From GCA-2717185 sp964386465 (GTDB taxonomy: Bacteria; Pseudomonadota; Alphaproteobacteria; UBA8366; GCA-2717185): DNA of 10,697 nt. The notes under the pieces are model-generated. The model was not told the origin of the DNA. It worked only from the letters and a program-made list of their open reading frames with translations, and searched no databases. The stretch is from NCBI GenBank assembly GCA_964386465.1, contig CAYLTU010000205.1:1-10697 (forward strand), written 5' to 3'. Shown one piece after another: positions 1-6,451 of this stretch (positions are counted from its first letter, which is position 1; the number at the start of each line of letters is the position of its first letter). A program made the position numbers and the translations under genes.

Positions 1-147
1 CAGCCGTTTTCCGACCCGATATCGGCATGCTTGGAACTCTCCAAATCCTAATTAGCGAAGGGGTCATTCGTCGCAACGTCTCTTGGCGCCAAGAATATCT
101 TATCAGGTAGCGATCCTGAACCGCCGAATCAACATGCCGGAACCGTC
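1..147. other. Left edge, no supported gene
   Basis: I see no complete gene here. One + strand frame is open from the edge (bases 3-110) and would give a 35-residue tail ending in QEYLIR before a TAG at 108-110. Another + frame closes with TAA at 49-51. Neither tail resembles a family I know and neither has neighbours that support it. It may be the end of a gene lying outside the window, or non-coding. Confidence 0.3.
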
Positions 148-309
148 GTGACCATCACCGCAGGCAACATTCTATCCCCGAACCATCCGCCAGCCCGGCA
201 GGGCCCGATCGGCGGACCGGGCCCCTGGTACGAACTGCCGGTATTCAACTATCGCGGCGGCGTGGCAATCAAGGGCGCGGAAGGGCATGTGCCAGTGACC
301 GCGCCGTAG
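148..309 (+). pseudogene. Coding-like C-terminal remnant, unknown family
   Basis: This frame is open from base 52 to a TAG at 307-309, but it has no ATG. The only usual start codon is a GTG at 148, which has no Shine-Dalgarno sequence before it. From 148 on, roughly three quarters of codons end in G or C, as in the real genes nearby, and the peptide (53 residues) has a natural composition, for example GPGPWYELPVFNYRGG followed by a short hydrophilic end. I read it as the tail of a gene whose front has been lost, rather than a working small gene. I do not recognise the family. A chance open frame in GC-rich DNA remains possible. Confidence 0.25.
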
Positions 310-341
310 GACGGAAGCCTCGGAATCTAGCCAAAGGTTGC

Positions 342-360
342 CCGGAAATAATGTTTCCGG
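342..360. repeat. Inverted repeat upstream of tctC
   Basis: A perfect 7-base dyad, CCGGAAA and TTTCCGG, is separated by 5 bases (TAATG). No T-run follows on either strand, so it is a poor intrinsic terminator. It lies about 95 bases before the tctC start and could be an operator for the transporter operon, or a weak hairpin ending the remnant upstream. No convincing sigma-70 promoter could be picked between here and tctC. Confidence 0.4.
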
Positions 361-453
361 AATACGGTGCCGACGCTTAGTATCGCCCCCAGGAAGAACA
401 AGACCAATCAGCGACAAGCTGGAATTTGTTTAATCTATCAGGGAGGAACCCTT

Positions 454-1401
454 ATGCGGACCAGTCGATTCATTACGGCATTAGGCGCGTTTGCGCTCGC
501 CGGTAGCGTCGTTTCCGGCGCATTCGCCGCCGATTACCCGTCGAAACCGATCACCATGATCATTCCGTGGAAGCCGGGCGGCACGACGGAAACGATGGGC
601 CAGGTGCTTTCGAAGGCCATGTCCAAGGAGCTCGGTCAGAGAGTCATCGTCAAGACGCGGCCGGGTGGCGGTGGCGCCGTCGGATCGACCGTCGCAGCGA
701 ACGCCAAGCCCGACGGGTATACGATCGAATTCGTCGGCATCTCCACCTTGACCTGGATTCCGATGACGCAAAAATCGGTCAAGTACAAGACCTCCGACTT
801 CCAGTTCGTCGCCGGCGTCAGCCAGTACCAGATGGGGCTGGTCAGCGTTCCGGGACAGCCCTACACCACGCTGAAAGAGCTGGTCGCCTATTCCAAGGCC
901 AACCCGGGCATCAACGTTGCCGACATGGGCGGCATGTCCAAGGCCTTCGTCAACTTCATCGCCCAGCAGGAGAAAGTCGACTGGACGGCGATCCCGACGC
1001 GTGGCGGCGGTGAGATGGTGCCGTTCCTGCTCGGCGGCAAGGTCGATTTCGCCTTCAGTGGCGGCGTGCACCAGAAGTATGGCGACAAGATGATCGTGCT
1101 CGCATCGTTCCTGTCGAATCGCCACCCGCTGGCGCCGGACGCGCCCTCTACGCAAGAGCTGTACGGCGTCGCGATGCCGGGGGATAACGGAATCGTCGCG
1201 CCGAAGGGCATTCCCGAAGCCGCGCGGGCGAAGATCGAAGCCGCGGTGAAGGCGTCGATGAGCGATCCCGACTTCACGAAAATTTTGGAGCGGATCAAGT
1301 TCCCGAAACGCTACCTGTCTTCCGCCGATTTCCAGAAGGTCGTCGACCAGACTTTGGTCAGCCTCAACAAGGTTGCGAAAGCCACCGGTTACATCAAGTA
1401 G
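454..1401 (+). CDS. tctC: TTT-family periplasmic substrate-binding protein
   Basis: This 315-residue protein is the extracytoplasmic solute receptor (Bug/TctC family) of a tripartite tricarboxylate transporter; it captures a carboxylate in the periplasm and delivers it to TctAB. A Sec signal peptide is clear: residues 1-25 have a short basic start, a hydrophobic core and an AFA cleavage site before ADYPSKP. The mature start YPSKPITMIIPWKPGG is the family hallmark, followed by the GQRVIVKTRPGGGGAVG segment (about 66-82) and PDGYTI (about 89-94), which line the ligand pocket. The length is typical. The ATG at 454 is chosen because GGGAGGAA lies just upstream (441-448) and the signal peptide begins there; an earlier in-frame ATG at 367 would bury the signal. 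It is the first gene of the tctCBA operon. The family is certain; the ligand is not, since Bug proteins bind very varied carboxylates. Confidence 0.95.
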   Translation: MRTSRFITALGAFALAGSVVSGAFAADYPSKPITMIIPWKPGGTTETMGQVLSKAMSKELGQRVIVKTRPGGGGAVGSTVAANAKPDGYTIEFVGISTLTWIPMTQKSVKYKTSDFQFVAGVSQYQMGLVSVPGQPYTTLKELVAYSKANPGINVADMGGMSKAFVNFIAQQEKVDWTAIPTRGGGEMVPFLLGGKVDFAFSGGVHQKYGDKMIVLASFLSNRHPLAPDAPSTQELYGVAMPGDNGIVAPKGIPEAARAKIEAAVKASMSDPDFTKILERIKFPKRYLSSADFQKVVDQTLVSLNKVAKATGYIK

Positions 1402-1410
1402 CCAATTAAT

Positions 1411-1438
1411 GCGGATGGAGTCGCTCGGCTCCATCCGC
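1411..1438 (+). promoter_or_regulatory. Stem-loop between tctC and tctB
   Basis: A perfect 10-base inverted repeat (GCGGATGGAG and CTCCATCCGC) with an 8-base loop begins 10 bases after the tctC stop. No T-run follows, so full termination is unlikely. Hairpins in this position, after a binding-protein gene and before the membrane subunits, commonly protect the upstream mRNA from 3' exonucleases or attenuate read-through, so that much more binding protein than permease is made. That role is inferred from position and structure. Confidence 0.7.
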
Positions 1439-1494
1439 GCAGGCTTCCGCGTGGTTCAAGGCCGGGGAACAAGGCGCCGCCGCGCAAGAATTCA

Positions 1495-1510
1495 CGCTTA
1501 AGCGGGGAGA
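1495..1510 (+). promoter_or_regulatory. Palindrome plus Shine-Dalgarno of tctB
   Basis: CGCTTAAGCG (1495-1504) is a perfect 10-base palindrome that touches the only good ribosome binding sequence, GGGGAGA (1504-1510), 9 bases before the TTG start of tctB. The site helps fix the start. Whether the palindrome has a role of its own is unknown. Confidence 0.4.
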
Positions 1511-1519
1511 CGACGGCCT

Positions 1520-2005
1520 TTGCGACAGACGCACATCTGGTCGGGCGTTGTGATCAGCGCAATTTCACTGCTGTTTCTGTTCTGGATCATTCCGACCCAA
1601 ACCTCGCCACCAGACAGTCATTTGGACCTGGCGCCGAAGTTTATCCCGTCTCTGGCCATTATCGTCACGTTGCTCCTGGCGATCATTTTGAGCGCCACGG
1701 CCTTCTTCTCGCGCAAGGCCGAAGACGAAGAGCACGAAGAATTCGGTGCGGAAGCCTCGGGAATGGGATGGGCCGAATTCAAGAATCTCGGGCTCTGGGC
1801 CCTTGCTTCTATTTTCGCCTGGTTCGGTACAACACATGTCGGATTTGAACCGACGATGACGGTCTTGCTAGCGGCCGGATTGTTCTATGCCGGCCTGCGC
1901 AACTACTGGCTGACAGCGGTCATCGCCATCGCGACACCGATCATCCTGTCGCAGTTCGCCTGGCACATTTTCGTGACGGAACTGCCCGGTTTCTGGCGGG
2001 GCTAG
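1520..2005 (+). CDS. tctB: TTT-family small membrane subunit
   Basis: This 161-residue integral membrane protein matches the small subunit (TctB, about 150-170 residues) of a tripartite tricarboxylate transporter, which pairs with TctA in the inner membrane. Hydrophobic segments lie at about residues 8-26, 42-63, 90-104, 108-126 and 130-153, with an acidic cytoplasmic-type loop (KAEDEEHEEFGAEA) between the second and third. The start must be the TTG at 1520: an in-frame TAA at 1499-1501 closes the frame just upstream, no ATG lies in the first part of the frame, and GGGGAGA precedes it. TctB sequences diverge strongly, so the call rests mainly on size, topology and its place between tctC and tctA. 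The rare start codon would keep its translation low, in line with a small accessory subunit. Confidence 0.9.
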   Translation: MRQTHIWSGVVISAISLLFLFWIIPTQTSPPDSHLDLAPKFIPSLAIIVTLLLAIILSATAFFSRKAEDEEHEEFGAEASGMGWAEFKNLGLWALASIFAWFGTTHVGFEPTMTVLLAAGLFYAGLRNYWLTAVIAIATPIILSQFAWHIFVTELPGFWRG

Positions 2006-2055
2006 TGTCCTGATCGTGACATTCAATTGATTGAATTTCACGTGAATCAGGACAC
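2005..2055. repeat. Long imperfect palindrome after tctB
   Basis: A 51-base interrupted palindrome starts at the last base of the tctB stop codon. The outer arms are GTGTCCTGAT (2005-2014) and ATCAGGACAC (2046-2055). Inside them are CGTGA and TCACG (2015-2019, 2038-2042), then ATTCAA-TTGA-TTGAAT (2021-2036), with a one-base mismatch and a three-base bulge between the stems. As RNA it would fold into one long hairpin. Its size and design fit a dispersed intergenic palindromic element (REP/RPE type), but I see only one copy in the window. It has no T-run, so it is not a standard terminator. Confidence 0.6.
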
Positions 2056-2068
2056 CAAATATATGAAG

Positions 2069-2134
2069 CTCGTGTGATTCAGCTTCCAAAATTCGCCGCA
2101 TAGAATGCGACGAATTTCAAAACCATCACACGAG
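2069..2134 (+). promoter_or_regulatory. Leader hairpin overlapping the tctA ribosome binding site
   Basis: The outer arms CTCGTGTGAT (2069-2078) and ATCACACGAG (2125-2134) are perfect 10-base complements. Between them AAATTCGCCGCAT (2089-2101) and ATGCGACGAATTT (2105-2117) pair over 13 bases with one mismatch. The right outer arm runs into GAGGAGGAGG (2132-2141), the ribosome binding site of tctA, whose ATG follows 6 bases later. A competing hairpin, GAAGCT (2065-2070) with AGCTTC (2081-2086), would take up the left arm and free the site. This is the geometry of translational control, although only the first three bases of the purine tract are paired, so the effect could be mild. No known riboswitch class is recognised. 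Confidence 0.5.
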
Positions 2135-2147
2135 GAGGAGGCATCGG

Positions 2148-3698
2148 ATGGAAACCCTGCTGGAAATGGCGTCGCATCTGGGCGCCGGATTCGAAGCCGC
2201 CTTCACACTCAAGAATATGCTGTTCATCTGCGGCGGCGTCACCTTGGGCATCATCTTCGGTGTCACGCCGGGCCTGGGCTCGGTGACCGCGCTCGCGATC
2301 CTCGTCCCCATCACCTTCTATTTCACGCCTCTGGCGGCGATCGCCTTTTTGGTCGGCGTCAACAAGGGCGGGACATCCGGCGGCGCCATACCGGCGATCC
2401 TAATCAACACGCCAGGCACGCCGGAAGCGGCCGCGACCGCCCTCGACGGCTTCCCTCTGGCGCAACAGGGCAAACCGCTGAAGGCGATGAAGACGGCGCT
2501 CTATTCTTCGGTGTGCGGCGATACCTTTTCCGACTGCATGCTGATCCTGCTCGCCGCCCCCTTCGCCGCCATCGCGCTCACCTTCGGCCCGCCGGAATTC
2601 ACCTCGATCATTATCTTCTCCTTCACTCTGATCGCCGCGCTCGCGGGCAAATCGTTGGTCAAGGGAATCATGGCGGCGGCCATCGGCATGTTCCTCAGCA
2701 GCTGGGGCCTCGACCCGGTCGACGCTTCGGAACGCATGACGTTCGGCACCGTCGAGCTGTTCGACGGCATCGCGCTTACTCCGATGGCCATTGGCACGCT
2801 CGCGTTGAGTTCGGTGCTGACACAGATCTTCGCGTTGAAGAAAACCGGAGAACCGGAAAAGGTCACCACCGATCTGGGATTCAAGGACCAGAACAAGCTG
2901 CCGGCAAGCGAGTTCTGGGGTAACTGGAAGACCCTGCTGCGCTCGGCCTGCATCGGCACCGGCGTCGGCATGCTGCCGGGCCTCGGCGTCTCGCTGGCCG
3001 CCTTCCTCGGCTACGGCGCGGCCAAACGCGGTTCGAAGACACCGGAACTGTTCGGCAAGGGCACCATCGAGGGCATCCAGGCGACCGAAGCGGCCAATAG
3101 CGCCGTCGTCGGCTCCAACCTGATCCCGACCATCGCGCTGGGGATTCCCGGCAACGTCGCCGCCGCACTACTGATCGGCGCCTTCATGATCCACGGCGTC
3201 GTGCCCGGACCGTTGATGATGGTCGAGCACGGCGCACTGGTCTATTCGATCTTCGCCGCGATGCTGATGGCCAATCTGGCGCATTTGATCATCGGCCGCA
3301 TCGGCATCACGATTTGGGTGAAGTTCGTGCTGATCCCGAAGAAGATCATCCTGCCGGTCGTCACCGTGTTCTGCTTTCTCGGCGTCTACATTCCCTCGAA
3401 CTCAATGTTCGACGTGGGTCTGCTGCTGGTCTTCGCCGGCATCGGCTACGTGATGCGCAAGACAGGCTTCTCCATCGTCTGCCTGGTGATCGGCTTCTTG
3501 CTCGGCCCGATGCTGGAGATGGCGCTGCGTCAGACCATGCTGATGCACAAGACCGACCTGACGATCCTGATCACGCGACCGATCTCGCTGGTCTTCCTGC
3601 TTCTGACACTGTTCTTCATCTACCATTTCGGCTTCAAGGGCCGCTTCAAGAAGAAGAAGAAGGAACCCGCGGCAGAAACGGAAGCGGCGGGGGACTAA
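2148..3698 (+). CDS. tctA: TTT-family large membrane subunit
   Basis: This 516-residue polytopic protein is the main permease subunit (TctA, DUF112) of the tripartite tricarboxylate transporter, which moves the captured carboxylate across the inner membrane with an ion gradient. The family's two-fold internal repeat is plain: GVTPGLG at residues 38-44 and GMLPGLG at 274-280, each heading a long hydrophobic half. Other family signatures are the NKGGTSGGAIPAILINTPGTP stretch beginning near residue 72 and the ATEAANSAVVGSNLIPTIAL region near 312-331. Length is typical, with about a dozen membrane segments. The C-terminus is a cytoplasmic lysine tract followed by an acidic tail. The ATG at 2148 has a strong GAGGAGGAGG site 6 bases upstream. 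Its stop codon overlaps that of the opposing CoA-transferase gene. Confidence 0.97.
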   Translation: METLLEMASHLGAGFEAAFTLKNMLFICGGVTLGIIFGVTPGLGSVTALAILVPITFYFTPLAAIAFLVGVNKGGTSGGAIPAILINTPGTPEAAATALDGFPLAQQGKPLKAMKTALYSSVCGDTFSDCMLILLAAPFAAIALTFGPPEFTSIIIFSFTLIAALAGKSLVKGIMAAAIGMFLSSWGLDPVDASERMTFGTVELFDGIALTPMAIGTLALSSVLTQIFALKKTGEPEKVTTDLGFKDQNKLPASEFWGNWKTLLRSACIGTGVGMLPGLGVSLAAFLGYGAAKRGSKTPELFGKGTIEGIQATEAANSAVVGSNLIPTIALGIPGNVAAALLIGAFMIHGVVPGPLMMVEHGALVYSIFAAMLMANLAHLIIGRIGITIWVKFVLIPKKIILPVVTVFCFLGVYIPSNSMFDVGLLLVFAGIGYVMRKTGFSIVCLVIGFLLGPMLEMALRQTMLMHKTDLTILITRPISLVFLLLTLFFIYHFGFKGRFKKKKKEPAAETEAAGD

Positions 3699-6346
3699 AG
3701 CACGCCCGCTTCGGTCAGATAGACAAGCGCCGCGTCGTCGAGGGCCAATTCTTCGCCGAAGATCTCCCGATTGTGTTCGCCGACCAGTGGCGCACGGCGT
3801 GAGATACGCCACGGCGACCCGTTGTGGATCGCGGCGGCGCCGGGATATTTAAAGGTTCGGCCCAGTTCCGGATGCACGACATCGACCCAGAAGCCGCGGT
3901 CGATCATATGTCCATCTTCGATCAGATCCTCCGGCGCGCGGACCGAGCCCCAGTTGAACTGGCGCTGCTGCCCGCCGTGGGCGATCTCGTCGGCCGGTAA
4001 TCTGGCGGCGAAGCGCGCGATCACGCCGTCTATATGTGCGGCGTTCTCGATGAAGCCTTTCGGCGTCGCGAACTTCTCGTCCTCCAGGTCCTCTTCGCAC
4101 CCATGCTCCTTCATCCAGGCGATCAGGTCGCCGAAGCGGCGGAACGGCACGCGGCTCGCCTGGGCGTTGACGTAACCGCCGTCGGCGCAACGGAACTGTC
4201 CCGGCGGAATCGGCGCCATCTGCGCGTGGCGGCCGGTCTGCCGGATCACGACCTTGCCGTGATAGAGATAGGTCGGGATATGCATTTCGGTCGTGACGGC
4301 GCAGCAATCATGCACCGACACGTCGATATGCTGCCCCTCCCCGGAATTGTCGCGGTAGACCAGCGCGGCCAGGATCGCCATGTAGGCGAAGTTGCCGGCG
4401 GTGTGCCAGGCGTTGCCGCCGCCGGGTGCGATGGGGACCTGCTCCGGATCGTCCGCCTCGTCATAGCCGCAGCAGCCCATGAAGCCGCCGGCCGCCAGAT
4501 GCACCAGATCGCTGGCCACATGATCGCGCCACGGCCCGGTCTGGCCGAACGGCGTCAGCGAGCACTGGATCAGTTTCGGATTGGCGGCTTTCAGGCTCCC
4601 GCAATCGAGGCCCAGCGACGCCAGGTAACCGGGCTTGAAGGTCTCCAGCACGATGTCCGCGCCCGCCGCCAGACGGCGGAACAGGTCACGCCCGTCCTCG
4701 GTTTCCAGGTTGAGCGTGACCCCGCGCTTGGAAGTGTTGTAGTGCCAGAAGGCGAGGCTTCGGTCGCGGTGCGGCTGGTCGTCGAGGAAGGGCCCGACGG
4801 ACCGCGCGTCCTCGCCCCTCGGCGATTCGATCTTGATCACGTCGGCGCCGAGATCGGCCATCAGCTTGCCGGTGAATTGTCCCTTCTCGTCGGAAAGTTC
4901 CAATACGCGCAGCCCGTCGAGCGGCCCCGGTCCGTTTTCTTCCGGTTTCGCAGCGACTTTGGCCGGCTTCGGTTCCGCGACCGCCACGTCCTTCCACTGG
5001 CCCTTCGTCGCGATGGCGTCGATGTAATCGAACCGGTCCAGCCCTTTGGGCCAGAAGATGTTGTTCTCGATCCCGTCGACGACCTCCTCGTGCGAGAAGC
5101 CGAGCAGCCCTTCCAGAACCTCCTGCGTGTGCTCGCCGACGAGCGGCGCGGCGCTTTTGTGCATCGCCGGCGTCGCCGACAGCTTGAAGGGCGCGTTCTG
5201 GAACTTGTTGCGGCCGAGGACGGGGTGGTCCATCTCGGTGAACAATTCGCGATGCGCCAATTGCGGGTCGTTCTCGATCCGGTCTTCGCTGCTCTGCACC
5301 GGCATGGCGCGCACGCCCCTGGCCTGGCAGACCTCCATCACCGCGTATTTATCCAGGGTCTTGGTCCAGGCCTCGATAGCCGTATCCAACGCTTCCTGAT
5401 GTTCGAGCCGTCCCGCCAATGTTGTGAACTTTTCGCCCATCGCCCAATCCGGCGACCCCATGACGTCTACCAAGGCCCGCCATTCCGCGTCGTTATGGCA
5501 GACGATGGCGACCCAATCGTTGTAACCCCCGCCCTTGGCGCGATAGGCGTTGTGCGGCGCGACCGTCGGGCCGCGGTAATTGTTCAGAACCGGCGTGCCC
5601 GGCCAATGCGCGCGATTGCCGGGTGGAAAGCCTTCGCGCCGCGACCCTCGGCCGTTCACGGTCGCATCCAGGACCGCGGGGCCGGTCAGGCTGACGCCGT
5701 TCAGCATCTGCGACAAATCGACGTGCTGGCCCAACCCCGTAACATTGCGCCGGTGCAGCGCGCCCAGCACGTCGTTCACGATGTTGGTGCCGCCGAGGTC
5801 GTCGAGGATCGACCAGCCCCAGCCGGCCGGCGGTTTGTCCGGCAGGCCCGACAGATGCGTCATGCCGGAGAAGGCCTGCGCCGTCGGCCCCATCATCGTG
5901 TATTCGCTCTGCCGGCCGGTATGGCCCATCCCGGAATGCGAGACGTAGACGATGTCCGGTTTGATCTCGCACAGCACGTCGTAGCCGAGTCCCCAACTGC
6001 GCAGCGCCTTGGGGCTGAAATTCTCCGTCACGACGTCGGAGATCGCGACCAGACGCTTGATGACGTCCAGCCCCTTCTCGCTGCGCATGTTGACGGTAAT
6101 GCTTTTCTTGTTCGGATTGGTGTCGTTGAAGGTCGGCGAGGAATTGAAGCTCGTCTCGATGCCTTCCGGCGTCACCGCGGTCATGCGGCCGCGCTCGTTG
6201 GCGGGCCACTCCACCTTGATGATCTCCGCGCCCAGCGCGCCGAGCCAACGGGTCGACCACGGCCCCGCCCGTACCCAGGTGAAGTCGAGCACCCGAATAC
6301 CGTCGAGGGCCTTGGGTAAGTCGCTGGTATCCTGCGGTGTCGCCAT
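3695..6346 (-). CDS. Tandem-domain CaiB/BaiF CoA-transferase
   Basis: This 883-residue protein carries two class III (CaiB/BaiF, formyl-CoA transferase type) domains in a row, joined by a Pro/Ala/Lys linker at about residues 453-475. Single-domain members are about 400 residues and act as interlocked dimers, so a fusion can form that unit from one chain. Domain 1 starts LDGIRVLDFTWVRAGPW and has LDDLGG with the expected catalytic Asp at 182, then GLGQHVDLSQ. Domain 2 starts LDGLRVLELSDEKGQ and has GEGQHIDVSV, but the aligned catalytic position is Trp647 (in GGGNAWHTAGN). Both halves end with LVGEH. The likely reaction moves CoA between carboxylic acids. A GTG at 6382 would add 12 residues; ATG 6346 is preferred because a TATAAT box at 6390-6385 would place the transcript start after that GTG and GGAGAGG lies 11 bases before the ATG. 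DddD, the DMSP CoA-transferase/lyase, has a similar two-domain plan and is an alternative I consider weak. Confidence 0.92.
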   Translation of the reverse strand: MATPQDTSDLPKALDGIRVLDFTWVRAGPWSTRWLGALGAEIIKVEWPANERGRMTAVTPEGIETSFNSSPTFNDTNPNKKSITVNMRSEKGLDVIKRLVAISDVVTENFSPKALRSWGLGYDVLCEIKPDIVYVSHSGMGHTGRQSEYTMMGPTAQAFSGMTHLSGLPDKPPAGWGWSILDDLGGTNIVNDVLGALHRRNVTGLGQHVDLSQMLNGVSLTGPAVLDATVNGRGSRREGFPPGNRAHWPGTPVLNNYRGPTVAPHNAYRAKGGGYNDWVAIVCHNDAEWRALVDVMGSPDWAMGEKFTTLAGRLEHQEALDTAIEAWTKTLDKYAVMEVCQARGVRAMPVQSSEDRIENDPQLAHRELFTEMDHPVLGRNKFQNAPFKLSATPAMHKSAAPLVGEHTQEVLEGLLGFSHEEVVDGIENNIFWPKGLDRFDYIDAIATKGQWKDVAVAEPKPAKVAAKPEENGPGPLDGLRVLELSDEKGQFTGKLMADLGADVIKIESPRGEDARSVGPFLDDQPHRDRSLAFWHYNTSKRGVTLNLETEDGRDLFRRLAAGADIVLETFKPGYLASLGLDCGSLKAANPKLIQCSLTPFGQTGPWRDHVASDLVHLAAGGFMGCCGYDEADDPEQVPIAPGGGNAWHTAGNFAYMAILAALVYRDNSGEGQHIDVSVHDCCAVTTEMHIPTYLYHGKVVIRQTGRHAQMAPIPPGQFRCADGGYVNAQASRVPFRRFGDLIAWMKEHGCEEDLEDEKFATPKGFIENAAHIDGVIARFAARLPADEIAHGGQQRQFNWGSVRAPEDLIEDGHMIDRGFWVDVVHPELGRTFKYPGAAAIHNGSPWRISRRAPLVGEHNREIFGEELALDDAALVYLTEAGVL

Positions 6347-6384
6347 CTGTGTCTCGACCTCTCCGATCCCTGCCGCGTGCACCG

Positions 6385-6390
6385 ATTATA
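6385..6390 (-). promoter_or_regulatory. Candidate -10 box for the CoA-transferase gene
   Basis: On the minus strand this reads TATAAT, a perfect -10 hexamer, 39 bases before the ATG at 6346. No good -35 lies at 16-18 bases; the nearest candidate, TTGCAT, is 21 bases away, so an activator may be needed. It sits in the divergent region between the CoA-transferase and nitroreductase genes. No equally good promoter is evident for the + direction. Confidence 0.4.
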
Positions 6391-6451
6391 CCCGGCGATA
6401 CCGTCCATGCTATGCAAGGCCAACCCGCAAAAGCAAACACTGGAAATATCG

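Noticed and set aside
172..417. An 81-codon minus-strand open frame near the left edge
   Set aside because: No ribosome binding site or recognisable sequence, and the opposite strand has more gene-like codon use over much of it.
420..435. Possible sigma-54 promoter before tctC (TGGAATTTGTTTAAT)
   Set aside because: The GC of the -12 element is missing and the -24 element is incomplete, so it does not meet the consensus.
481..1434. A 317-codon open frame on the minus strand, opposite tctC
   Set aside because: Arginine-rich peptide with no recognisable fold, lying fully over a clear TctC gene with signal peptide and ribosome binding site.
2069..2134. CRP-type operator suggested by TGTGAT and ATCACA
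   Set aside because: The halves are more than 40 bases apart instead of about 6, so they match an RNA stem and not a CRP site.
4034..6319. A 761-codon open frame on the + strand, opposite the CoA-transferase gene
   Set aside because: Its length comes from high GC content opposite a long real gene. The peptide is full of Arg, His and Ala with no domain, while the minus strand encodes two unmistakable CaiB/BaiF domains.
6347..6382. GTG at 6382 as the start of the CoA-transferase
   Set aside because: It would lie at or before the transcript start predicted from the TATAAT box, and the added 12 residues precede the normal beginning of the domain without similarity.
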